From Pseudobdellovibrio sp. (GTDB lineage Bacteria > Bdellovibrionota > Bdellovibrionia > Bdellovibrionales > Bdellovibrionaceae), in contig JANWIU010000079.1 of NCBI GenBank assembly GCA_025449725.1, positions 1 to 8,290 on the forward strand: a DNA stretch of 8,290 bases, given 5' to 3'. Below the pieces are notes generated by a model. It did no database searches. It saw only the letters and a list, made by a program, of their open reading frames with translations, and was not told where the DNA came from. This document shows, in pieces, positions 1 through 6,005 of the stretch. Position numbers and translations under genes: made by a program. The first letter of the stretch is position 1. Every line of letters starts with the position of its first letter.

Positions 1-200
1 CTCCGATATTTACGACAGCAAGTGTAGTGGGACTGTTTTTATTCTTCATGATTGCCCTGCAATGCACGTCTACCGTAGGTGTTATGAAGCGTGAAATGGG
101 CTCTTGGAAGCCGGCGTTACTGCAGTTGTTTTTAAGTAATCTCGTCGCGTATAGTTTAACGATTGTTGTCGTGAACTTTTTAAGCTTCTTAGGGTTTTAG
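1..200 (+). CDS. feoB: FeoB ferrous iron transporter, C-terminal fragment
   Basis: Partial gene, open from the window edge (reading frame from base 3) to a TAG stop at 198-200; 65 residues are visible. FeoB is the inner-membrane GTP-dependent Fe(II) permease. The visible part is the end of its membrane domain. It carries the conserved signature ALQCTSTVGVMKRE followed by GSWKPALLQL, matching the family pattern QC-x-ST-x4-(R/K)RE-x2-SWK-x-A-x2-Q. A hydrophobic segment on each side gives the last two transmembrane helices, and the protein ends FLSFLGF. The cysteine in QCTST is one of the conserved membrane cysteines of the family. The GTPase domain and any feoA lie outside the window. The stop codon directly abuts the stop of the convergent downstream gene, and no terminator hairpin is visible at the junction. 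Family assignment is firm even from this short piece. Confidence 0.9.
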   Translation, partial: PIFTTASVVGLFLFFMIALQCTSTVGVMKREMGSWKPALLQLFLSNLVAYSLTIVVVNFLSFLGF

Positions 201-2018
201 TTATTTTTTTCTCTTTAAATAATAATAACGCCGGTACCAGCGTGATGTCTTTTTGAAAAGTGACCAAAAGTTTTCTTCAGGAAAAATATTAACCCGAAAG
301 ATTGAATACGGGTTTTCTTCAATATGATAGCCGCCAGAATCGGTATTCAAGGCAAATTCGTAACCGGCATCTTCTGCAAGTTGTGCAGACTGTTCATTTG
401 TTGTTCCATAGGTAAACGCATAAGAAATTACGGGAACGTTAAATTCTTTTTCTAACTCCTGTTTCGAAATCTTCAGTTCGTCAAAGGCAAGCTGGGGAGT
501 AAATTCGGTGATTTTTTGATGAGAAAATCCATGTGAACCGATTTCAAATGCGGAATCCTTCCACTTTTGACGGTCAGCACCGGATACAATTTCGTGGGCG
601 GGCTCTTTTGAATCTTGGTCCCATACGTTAGAAGAAATTTCTTTGTTGGCGAGTAAAAACAGCTGTGCCCTGTAACCGTATTTTTTTAAAAGCGGTGAGG
701 CGATTTCAAGATTATCTCTGTAACCGTCATCAAAGGTCAGCACCAGGGGTTTTTTAGGAAAATTACGGAATTGTAACAGGCCCTTTCGGTATAACGAAAG
801 TTCCGAAAAGGTGAGGGCCGTAAAACCCAGAAATTTAAAAATCTTTAAGTGTTTCTCAAAATTTTCTGCAGTGACATAAATTTTGTGTTGGCTGTCCGGC
901 GCGGACTTCGGAAGTTTGTGATACATGAGTACGGGAATCCAAAACGGGTGATTTTTAATAAAATAAGCAGACTCATAGACTCGCATTACTTTTTGACCGA
1001 TTTGCTTCAGTGAAAAAGTTTTGACAGCCAAGTCCGACAAAAAAGTTTGTTTTGAATTATCAGCGCCAAGCCCATTAATAACTTCAGCAATATCCCGCAG
1101 GAACCGGCCTTCGTCTAAGGTAGGATTTTCAAATTCCGGATGGATATCGCCGAAGTTCGATTCAAATGATTTTTCAAAATTGCTTTCAGTAACAGGCCCG
1201 TTGTAACAAGCTTCGCCGAAGGCGATAGTCGGTATACCGCTGATCAGGGATTCCATACAAACCCGGCCGGAGCCGATAACAATATCGAATTCAGAATATA
1301 ATTTTGAAGTCAGGCGGGGGATCTGCTGCTCTACCAACTGAGATTTAATTTCTCTGCTGACCTGTAACTGATCGATGCGTGCGCCGACAATGTGGACTTT
1401 ATAGTTTAACTCTTTAAAACGTTCAGAAAAAAGCGCCCGAAGAACTAAATTGGTGCGTTCGGCTTTTGGCCCGGTGGCGCGGCCTACGATGGCAATATTT
1501 ACCGGATCCGTGATTTTTCGCTGGCGTTTTAAAAAAAAGAACTCATCAGGACTTATCGGGTTTGGAATAACTTTTATTCGAGATTGATTGTAATTATAGT
1601 CTTGTACCAAATGCGTTTTTACATTTTCACAAACGGCGATAATAAACTGACCATACTTGCTGAACAATTTTTTTGAAATGGAAGAGTGCTGTTTGCCGTG
1701 AACACTACTAACGTGAGCGACGCCGGTGCCCGCGCAGGCATAGAACGCCACCTTGGCGGCCGCGCGCGAGTGACTGTGCACAACGTGAATCTGCTGGCTT
1801 CGGATATAGTTTCTGAGCCAAAGAACGTTTTTCCAAAATTGTAACGAAGACTTGGTTTCGATGTCTTTTTGGATTTTGATGGCATTGGAATCGTAATAGA
1901 ATCCGTTTGATACCTGATACACGCGGTGGTTTTGATTGATTTGTTCGTGCGCCAAACTGACAGCATATACTTCAGCGCCGGTCAGATGGGTTTGCGATAG
2001 CAGGTGTATGATATTCAC
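201..2018 (-). CDS. Fusion protein: GT4-type glycosyltransferase + NodB-type polysaccharide deacetylase
   Basis: The 605-residue product has two enzymatic halves. Residues 1 to about 350 look like a GT4 (GT-B fold) glycosyltransferase: a first Rossmann strand with a glycine loop (NIIHLLSQTHLTGAEVYA), HSHSR at 81-85, IPNPI at 151-155, and a C-terminal donor-site-like stretch at 246-270 (GSGRVCMESLISGIPTIAFG, E256). The classic EX7E spacing is not evident. Residues about 360-600 are a NodB-type deacetylase: VLMYH at 363-367, TFDDGY at 428-433 (D430 candidate base, D431 metal), SHGFSH at 495-500 (H496 and H500, metal ligands), YAFTYG at 533-538 in the YPYG position, and R575 near the end. There is no signal peptide or membrane helix, and the C-terminus is very basic (RWYRRYYYLKRKK), so it is probably cytoplasmic or at the inner face of the membrane. 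It starts with GTG (2016-2018), the only start that keeps the GT N-terminal strand; an in-frame stop lies upstream and no Shine-Dalgarno is seen. Sugar substrate unknown. Confidence 0.85.
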   Translation of the reverse strand: MNIIHLLSQTHLTGAEVYAVSLAHEQINQNHRVYQVSNGFYYDSNAIKIQKDIETKSSLQFWKNVLWLRNYIRSQQIHVVHSHSRAAAKVAFYACAGTGVAHVSSVHGKQHSSISKKLFSKYGQFIIAVCENVKTHLVQDYNYNQSRIKVIPNPISPDEFFFLKRQRKITDPVNIAIVGRATGPKAERTNLVLRALFSERFKELNYKVHIVGARIDQLQVSREIKSQLVEQQIPRLTSKLYSEFDIVIGSGRVCMESLISGIPTIAFGEACYNGPVTESNFEKSFESNFGDIHPEFENPTLDEGRFLRDIAEVINGLGADNSKQTFLSDLAVKTFSLKQIGQKVMRVYESAYFIKNHPFWIPVLMYHKLPKSAPDSQHKIYVTAENFEKHLKIFKFLGFTALTFSELSLYRKGLLQFRNFPKKPLVLTFDDGYRDNLEIASPLLKKYGYRAQLFLLANKEISSNVWDQDSKEPAHEIVSGADRQKWKDSAFEIGSHGFSHQKITEFTPQLAFDELKISKQELEKEFNVPVISYAFTYGTTNEQSAQLAEDAGYEFALNTDSGGYHIEENPYSIFRVNIFPEENFWSLFKKTSRWYRRYYYLKRKK

Positions 2019-2024
2019 CGTAAT

Positions 2025-2053
2025 ACAATAAATTACTTTCTAAGCGTGGCCAA
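2025..2053 (-). promoter_or_regulatory. Candidate promoter of the glycosyltransferase-deacetylase gene, positioned for a leaderless mRNA
   Basis: On the minus strand, TTGGCC (2053-2048; 4 of 6 to TTGACA) and TATTGT (2030-2025; 4 of 6 to TATAAT) are separated by 17 bp. Only six bases lie between the -10 hexamer and the GTG start at 2018, so transcription would begin at or next to the start codon. This fits the absence of a Shine-Dalgarno sequence. Both hexamers are weak matches, so this remains tentative. Confidence 0.35.
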
Positions 2054-2102
2054 CGATTAGTCTAAGTAGCTGAAATGGTTAAAAATACAGCAAATGAAGC
2101 TG

Positions 2103-2131
2103 TTGACAGAGCGTCGTAATCTATTTAAATT
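2103..2131 (+). promoter_or_regulatory. Sigma-70 type promoter of the tRNA-Gly gene
   Basis: A perfect -35 hexamer TTGACA (2103-2108) is followed after 17 bp by TAAATT (2126-2131; 4 of 6 to TATAAT). The predicted start of transcription near 2138 gives a short 5' leader of about 14 nt before the mature tRNA at 2152, which suits RNase P processing. The strong -35 is what one expects for a highly expressed tRNA gene. The exact -10 register is uncertain because the stretch 2122-2131 is AT-rich. Confidence 0.65.
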
Positions 2132-2151
2132 CTCAGTTCGCAATTATTATT

Positions 2152-2227
2152 GCGGGAGTAGCTCAGTTGATAGAGCGATGCCTTGCCAAGGCATAGGTCG
2201 CGGGTTTGAGTCCCGTCTCCCGCTCCA
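2152..2227 (+). tRNA. tRNA-Gly, anticodon GCC
   Basis: A complete 76-nt cloverleaf with encoded CCA. The acceptor stem GCGGGAG/CTCCCGC has seven Watson-Crick pairs. The D arm is GCTC/GAGC with an 8-nt loop. The anticodon arm is ATGCC/GGCAT with loop TTGCCAA and anticodon GCC at 2185-2187. The variable loop is AGGTC, and the T arm is GCGGG/CCCGT with loop TTTGAGT. The discriminator is U73 and the first pairs are G1-C72, C2-G71, G3-C70, as in bacterial tRNA-Gly; C35 and C36 are the other glycyl identity bases. Oddity: the D loop reads AGTTGATA rather than AGTTGGTA, and the T loop reads TTT rather than TTC. Positions 19 and 56 are therefore A and U instead of the near-invariant G and C, a paired change that keeps a Watson-Crick tertiary contact. 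It decodes GGC and GGU. Confidence 0.97.
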
Positions 2228-2431
2228 AACTTCCTATTAATTTGGTCGCTTCGCTCCCCAGTTTTTTAAAGTTTGCTTCTTTTTTTCCCCATCGCTTCCG
2301 CGATAGGGCCCCTTGTTCGCCTTCGCGAACGGATTAGTGCACTTTTTGGATGGGGTTTCACTTGATTGCATTGCAATCTAAGCAGGCGCACTGCTGGACT
2401 TCATTTGGTTCGCGTGATTTAATTTTTGCCT
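2228..2431. other. Gene-free spacer rich in short palindromes and T-tracts
   Basis: No convincing open frame is present. The stretch contains T-tracts at 2262-2267 and 2280-2286, and a series of compact inverted repeats: 2288-2308 (CCC-ATCGC-TTCC-GCGAT-A-GGG, 8 bp with a bulged A), 2315-2330 (GTTCGC-CTTC-GCGAAC), 2336-2343 (AGTGCACT), 2364-2378 (GATTGCA-T-TGCAATC) and 2381-2395 (AGCAG-GCGCA-CTGCT). A weaker imperfect hairpin at 2244-2258 followed by the first T-tract might end the tRNA transcript. None of the stronger hairpins is followed directly by a T-run on the plus strand, so they are not ordinary terminators. The last hairpin ends at the -35 element of the next gene. Confidence 0.6.
2395..2423 (+). 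promoter_or_regulatory. Candidate extended -10 promoter of the MurQ-like gene
   Basis: TGGACT (2395-2400; 4 of 6 to TTGACA) and TTTAAT (2418-2423; 5 of 6 to TATAAT) are 17 bp apart. The -10 is preceded by TGA at 2415-2417, giving an extended -10 (TGn) element. The ATG at 2432 lies 8 nt beyond the -10, so the mRNA would have a leader of only about 0-4 nt. The -35 overlaps the last base of the 2381-2395 hairpin, which could let a DNA-binding protein or local structure influence it. Confidence 0.5.
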
Positions 2432-3967
2432 ATGTATTCTCAAGAAGCTAATCGATTTTTATCTGTGGCGAAAGATTTTCATTTAGGGGTTTTACCTACT
2501 GAGCAGCGACATCCTAAGACTAAGCAGTTGGCTGAACTTTCGCGGAATAAGCCTGAGAAGGCGCTTAAGATTTTGCAGGATATTGATGTTAATGCGATTG
2601 GTGTTGTTTTAAAAAAGCAAAAAGAGATTGAAGCGCTTGCTGAAGCCATGCGGGCAACACGCGCCCGTGGCGGCCGTGTGTTTTTTTATGGCTGTGGTGC
2701 TACCGGAAGACTTTCGCTTTCGCTGGAACATGTTTGGCGCTTTTGTCATAAAGGCGCAAAGGCCGATCAGGTGCGTGCGTTTATGTCCGGCGGTGATTTG
2801 GCTTTAGTGCATTCGATTGAAAACTTTGAAGATCATCCTGAGTTCGGTGCACGGCAAGTGCGTGATATCGGCTTCGGTGAAAATGATTTGCTGGTCAGTT
2901 GCACTGAAGGTGGGGAGACTCCGTCCGTTATAGGTGCCACAGAAGAAGCGGCCAGAATTTCTCGCCGTAAACCTTGGTTTTTGTACTGCAACCCGGATGA
3001 CATTTTAAAAAAATATGTTTCAAGGTCGCGCAAAGTTCTTAATAATCCCGACATTGAAAAAATTTGTATATACGTGGGGCCAATGAGCCTCTCAGGCAGT
3101 ACGCGCCTTCAAGCTACAACTGTTTTACAGTTTTTGGCCGGAGCGGCTTTGTTTGCTGACGAACTGCCGATGAAAGAACTGAAGGCTTTTAAGACTTACC
3201 TGAAAAATATTTCTTACACTCAGCTTAAGCCATTTATTGAGTTGGAATCTGCCGCTTATAAAAACGGTGAGTACTTTGTATATGCCAGCGATCGATATGC
3301 CATTACAGTTGTTACAGACACAACGGAGCGTTCTCCTACATTCAGTTTGCCTGGATTTGAAAATCAACGAGAGCCGAAGTCTTCTGCGACTTTGGCGTAC
3401 GCATACATGCCTTCGGCTAAAAATGCTAAAGAAGCCTGGAAACGTCTCTTGTTGCGTGAACCCTTGCCGCTGGAATGGAAAGTGTTAAACGGCGTCGCCG
3501 GGGAACACCGCCTTTACGGATTTGATTTTTCTAAAAGATTGCCGTTATTACGAAAGAAAAAACTGGGTAAGGGCAGAAAGCAACACACTTTTCATTTGTC
3601 GCGCAAAGGGAATTCATTGGAGCTCGCTATAGGCAAAACAAAAAAGAAATTCAGCGTTTCAAAGCTGCATCCGCTTTGTGAACATTTGTTTTTAAAGCTT
3701 TTACTGAATGCCCATTCGACACTTGTAATGGGCCGCCTTGGCCGTTTTGAAAGTAACGTCATGACGTGGGTGCGACCGAGCAATTTTAAATTGATTGACC
3801 GCGCGATTCGATATGCCGAATCGCTTTTGGACCGAGAAAAAATTCGCGTTAGCTATTCTGAAACGGCTCATGCCATTTTTGAAAATGCAGCGAAGCTTGG
3901 CCCGTCGGAGTCGGTGGTGCTGGCCGCTGTTGAAAGTTTACGGCTTAAGCACGGAAAGAGTTTGTGA
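2432..3967 (+). CDS. Double-SIS MurQ/GKRP-like protein, probable N-acetylmuramic acid 6-phosphate etherase relative
   Basis: 511 residues from the ATG. MurQ hydrolyses the lactyl ether of MurNAc-6-phosphate to GlcNAc-6-phosphate plus D-lactate in the cytoplasm. The N-terminal half follows MurQ: LPTEQRHPKT at 21-30 (MurQ TExRNPxT), the SIS loop GCGATGRLSL at 88-97, GGDLALVHSIENFED at 120-134 (MurQ GGExAxxHxxExxED), TEGGETPSVI at 158-167 and SGSTRLQA at 221-228. After a second SIS-like segment (about 270-400; TDTTERSPTF at 295-304), MurQ-like C-terminal helices resume (LLLNAHSTLVMGRLG, about 423-437). Two SIS modules plus a helical end resemble eukaryotic GKRP and explain the length against about 300 aa for MurQ. 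E133 matches E. coli MurQ Glu114. The Glu83 position seems to be V101, with E99 two residues earlier, so activity is not assured. ATG 2432 is preferred over TTG 2426. No Shine-Dalgarno is visible. It overlaps the next gene by one base. Confidence 0.8.
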   Translation: MYSQEANRFLSVAKDFHLGVLPTEQRHPKTKQLAELSRNKPEKALKILQDIDVNAIGVVLKKQKEIEALAEAMRATRARGGRVFFYGCGATGRLSLSLEHVWRFCHKGAKADQVRAFMSGGDLALVHSIENFEDHPEFGARQVRDIGFGENDLLVSCTEGGETPSVIGATEEAARISRRKPWFLYCNPDDILKKYVSRSRKVLNNPDIEKICIYVGPMSLSGSTRLQATTVLQFLAGAALFADELPMKELKAFKTYLKNISYTQLKPFIELESAAYKNGEYFVYASDRYAITVVTDTTERSPTFSLPGFENQREPKSSATLAYAYMPSAKNAKEAWKRLLLREPLPLEWKVLNGVAGEHRLYGFDFSKRLPLLRKKKLGKGRKQHTFHLSRKGNSLELAIGKTKKKFSVSKLHPLCEHLFLKLLLNAHSTLVMGRLGRFESNVMTWVRPSNFKLIDRAIRYAESLLDREKIRVSYSETAHAIFENAAKLGPSESVVLAAVESLRLKHGKSL

Positions 3968-3969
3968 TG
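3953..3969 (+). promoter_or_regulatory. Internal Shine-Dalgarno and TGATG coupling junction
   Basis: GGAAAGAG (3953-3960), inside the last codons of the MurQ-like gene, sits 6 nt before ATG 3967. That ATG shares its A with the TGA stop at 3965-3967. The arrangement is typical of translational coupling, so ribosomes ending the first gene can restart on the second. It fixes ATG 3967, rather than the GTG at 3964, as the likely start of the flavoprotein. Confidence 0.75.
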
Positions 3970-5355
3970 CAGAAGTTACCAAAAACAATACCAGAGGCCC
4001 TAACAAAAAGTTTTCAGGCGGGCATGTTCAGTCAAGAAGAAGGTGATCTAGATCACTTCGGAAAAGACTGGACCAGAACCTTTGCACCGAATCCGTTAGC
4101 GATTGCGTTTCCCAGATCTACTGAAGAAGTTTCAAAACTTTTAAAACTTTGCAGTGAAAATAAAATTGCAGTTGTGCCTTCAGGAGGCCGCACAGGTCTA
4201 TCTGGCGGAGCCATGGCAGCCAATGGAGAACTGGTTCTGTCATTAACCCGTATGAACAAGATCGGTAAGATAGATCTGCTTTCGTTAACCGTGCCGGTAG
4301 AAGCCGGAGCCGTGACGGAAGCTGTTCATCATGCGGCTCATGAATTCGATTTAACCTGGCCAGTGGACTTCGGTTCTAAGGGTTCTTCTACGGTTGGCGG
4401 AAATATTTCGACTAACGCAGGTGGAATTAACGTTATTAAATACGGAATGACAAGACACTGGGTACTGGGGTTAACCGTTGTGCTGATGAGCGGTGAAGTC
4501 TTGCAGCTAAATGGCCCGTTAGAAAAAAACAATGCAGGCCTTGATTTAAAACATCTATTTATTGGAAGCGAAGGTACCCTCGGCGTTGTAACCGAAGCGA
4601 TTTTAAAATTGACGCCTATTGAGACGGACACGCGGCTTTTTTTCTTCGGCGTTAAAAATCACAACAAAGTTTTTGAATTGTTAGAAAGCTGCCGAAAGCA
4701 AAAATTTGAAATGCATGCGTTTGAAGCCTTTTCTGCCAACTGTTTTGACGCCACAACTGCATTACACAAAATTCATGATCCGTTCAGCGCAAAACATGCT
4801 CAGTATGTTTTAGTTGAAATTAAGAATCAGGATTGCGATGCCTGGATGGAGCAGGTTTTCGGCGATGAAATAGTTGATGAAGGTGTTGAAGCTTCTTCTC
4901 AGGAAGACGCGAAGCGCTTTTGGAAAACCCGCGAAACAATCAGCGAATCTTTAAGTGTTCGCGGTCATTTGCACACCAGCGACATTTCAGTGCCGATTCC
5001 GGATATGAAAGCGTTTCTACAGGAATGGGAAGAGATTTTCCGCAAAAAGTATTCAGCTTGGGAATTATTTATTTTCGGTCATTACGGAGACGGTAATTTG
5101 CACGTTCACGCACTAAAGCCGGCAAACATGAGCGCAGAAGAATTTCTGGAACAGAATCATGCGGTAGAAAAAGATTTGTATTCTTTGGTTGGGAAATTCA
5201 ACGGAAGTGTTTCAGCTGAACATGGCGTTGGCTTGATCAAGAAGGCCGATATCGGGTACACACGAAAGCCGGGCGAAGTAGCAATACTTAAATCGCTGAA
5301 AAGGGTATTTGACCCGCAAGGTTTGTTAAATCCCGGAAAAGTTGTTGATCCTTAA
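3967..5355 (+). CDS. FAD-linked D-2-hydroxyacid dehydrogenase of the GlcD/D-lactate dehydrogenase family
   Basis: 462 residues. The family oxidises D-lactate, glycolate or D-2-hydroxyglutarate to the 2-oxoacid and passes electrons to a membrane or protein acceptor. The N-terminal FAD-binding (PCMH-type) domain shows the pyrophosphate loop PSGGRTGLSGGA at 71-82, STVGGNISTNAGG at 141-153 and GSEGTLG at 200-206. The C-terminal FAD-oxidase domain shows HTSDISVPIPDM at 336-347, the metal- and substrate-binding GHYGDGNLH at 371-379 and SAEHGVG at 416-422, and the usual ending FDPQGLLNPGK at 448-458. Length suits a single-subunit GlcD or D-lactate dehydrogenase; there is no iron-sulfur domain and no signal peptide. 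It is translationally coupled to the MurQ-like gene, whose expected product is D-lactate, so D-lactate is the best substrate guess. Glycolate or D-2-hydroxyglutarate cannot be excluded from motifs alone. Family is firm, substrate inferred. Confidence 0.9.
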   Translation: MQKLPKTIPEALTKSFQAGMFSQEEGDLDHFGKDWTRTFAPNPLAIAFPRSTEEVSKLLKLCSENKIAVVPSGGRTGLSGGAMAANGELVLSLTRMNKIGKIDLLSLTVPVEAGAVTEAVHHAAHEFDLTWPVDFGSKGSSTVGGNISTNAGGINVIKYGMTRHWVLGLTVVLMSGEVLQLNGPLEKNNAGLDLKHLFIGSEGTLGVVTEAILKLTPIETDTRLFFFGVKNHNKVFELLESCRKQKFEMHAFEAFSANCFDATTALHKIHDPFSAKHAQYVLVEIKNQDCDAWMEQVFGDEIVDEGVEASSQEDAKRFWKTRETISESLSVRGHLHTSDISVPIPDMKAFLQEWEEIFRKKYSAWELFIFGHYGDGNLHVHALKPANMSAEEFLEQNHAVEKDLYSLVGKFNGSVSAEHGVGLIKKADIGYTRKPGEVAILKSLKRVFDPQGLLNPGKVVDP

Positions 5356-5398
5356 TTATTTGTAACAAAATTTGAAAATCAGATTTTAAAGTTTCCTG

Positions 5399-5475
5399 AG
5401 GCTGGAAATAAAATTGCAATTCCCCATTTTAGTTGGAATCGCATTTCTTATTACCTCCTGAATTCCAGCCTTTTT
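5399..5475 (+). terminator. Branched terminator or attenuator-like structure between the flavoprotein and BON genes
   Basis: AGGCTGGAA (5399-5407) pairs perfectly with TTCCAGCCT (5463-5471), which runs into T5 at 5471-5475. The long interior holds a second hairpin, GCAATTCC (5416-5423) with GGAATCGC (5435-5442), with one mismatch and an 11-nt loop. This could end the upstream operon. Because the T-run is only 15 nt before the start codon of the BON gene, and the interior carries CCTCCT (5454-5459), it may equally act as a regulatory leader of that gene. The 55-nt interior is long for a simple terminator. Confidence 0.5.
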
Positions 5476-5485
5476 ATTCAAGGAG
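5454..5485 (+). promoter_or_regulatory. Anti-Shine-Dalgarno sequence facing the BON gene ribosome binding site
   Basis: The ribosome binding site AGGAG (5481-5485) lies 5 nt before ATG 5491. Upstream, CTCCT (5455-5459, within CCTCCT) is its exact complement, 21 nt away. Pairing would mask the site. It would compete sterically with the neighbouring long-range stem strand at 5463-5471, so two exclusive folds are possible. The pairing is read from the sequence; a regulatory role is inference. Confidence 0.4.
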
Positions 5486-5490
5486 ACACA

Positions 5491-6003
5491 ATGGCCCACA
5501 AAGATCGTTTTAAAAGGCAAAAAGAATCATCCCTGCTATTAGTTTTGGCCGGTTCCGCCATCGGGGCGGGGATAACCTATTTTCTTGATCCGCATCGCGG
5601 CAAACGCAGACGCAGTATGCTGCTGGATAAAATAAGCTCAAAAATCCGTAGAGCGCGCCACTGGTCAGAAAAATCTGCAAAAAAAGTTTTTCACCGTGTT
5701 TCCGGTGCTATCTCGGAAATTAAAAACCGAAAATCTCGTTCGGTTGTTAGTGATGAGTCGTTGAACAAAAGAGTTAGAACAGCATTTGGTAAAGTTGTAA
5801 CGCATCCGAAGGCCATTATGACTTCTGTTGATAACGGTGTTGTCACTTTGACCGGTTCCATTTTAAAAAATGAAAACGCGAGATTGGTAAAATGTATAAA
5901 AAAAGTTCCGGGAGTTCGCGGGATTCAAAATTTTCTAGATGCTATCTCTGATAAATTGCATATCTCTGAACTGCAAGGGGACGGGCCCAGGTACTTAAAC
6001 TAA
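5491..6003 (+). CDS. BON-domain protein with N-terminal membrane anchor
   Basis: 170 residues. After a charged start ([12 protein letters not shown]), residues 13-32 form a hydrophobic glycine-containing segment ([17 protein letters not shown]) followed by [13 protein letters not shown]. This YFLDP-x-RG-(K/R)RR junction is common in small YtxH-like or BON membrane proteins and suggests a single helix with a strongly basic flank. Residues about 50-85 are basic and probably helical. Residues about 88-152 are one BON domain: [13 protein letters not shown], then [37 protein letters not shown], the typical alpha-beta pattern with the conserved G in VxLxG and the VPGV turn. BON domains are thought to bind membranes or phospholipids, and family members such as OsmY are stress-induced. 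The ribosome binding site AAGGAG is 5 nt before the ATG. It is convergent with the GlcG-like gene, with 2 bp between stops. Exact role unknown. Confidence 0.85.
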   Translation: MAHKDRFKRQKESSLLLVLAGSAIGAGITYFLDPHRGKRRRSMLLDKISSKIRRARHWSEKSAKKVFHRVSGAISEIKNRKSRSVVSDESLNKRVRTAFGKVVTHPKAIMTSVDNGVVTLTGSILKNENARLVKCIKKVPGVRGIQNFLDAISDKLHISELQGDGPRYLN

Positions 6004-6005
6004 AG

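Noticed and set aside
1619..1966. 115-codon minus-strand frame inside the GT-deacetylase gene
   Set aside because: It overlaps the well-supported glycosyltransferase half in another frame and shows no recognisable motif.
2426..2431. TTG at 2426 as the start of the MurQ-like gene
   Set aside because: It adds only two residues, is a weaker start codon, and has no ribosome binding site; ATG 2432 is preferred, though 2426 cannot be strictly excluded.
2200..2431. tRNA 3' end as an integration site for a mobile element
   Set aside because: No repeat of the tRNA 3' end, integrase gene or phage gene was seen in the window.
3964..3966. GTG at 3964 as the start of the flavoprotein
   Set aside because: It is one codon before an ATG that forms a TGATG coupling junction and sits at a better distance from GGAAAGAG.
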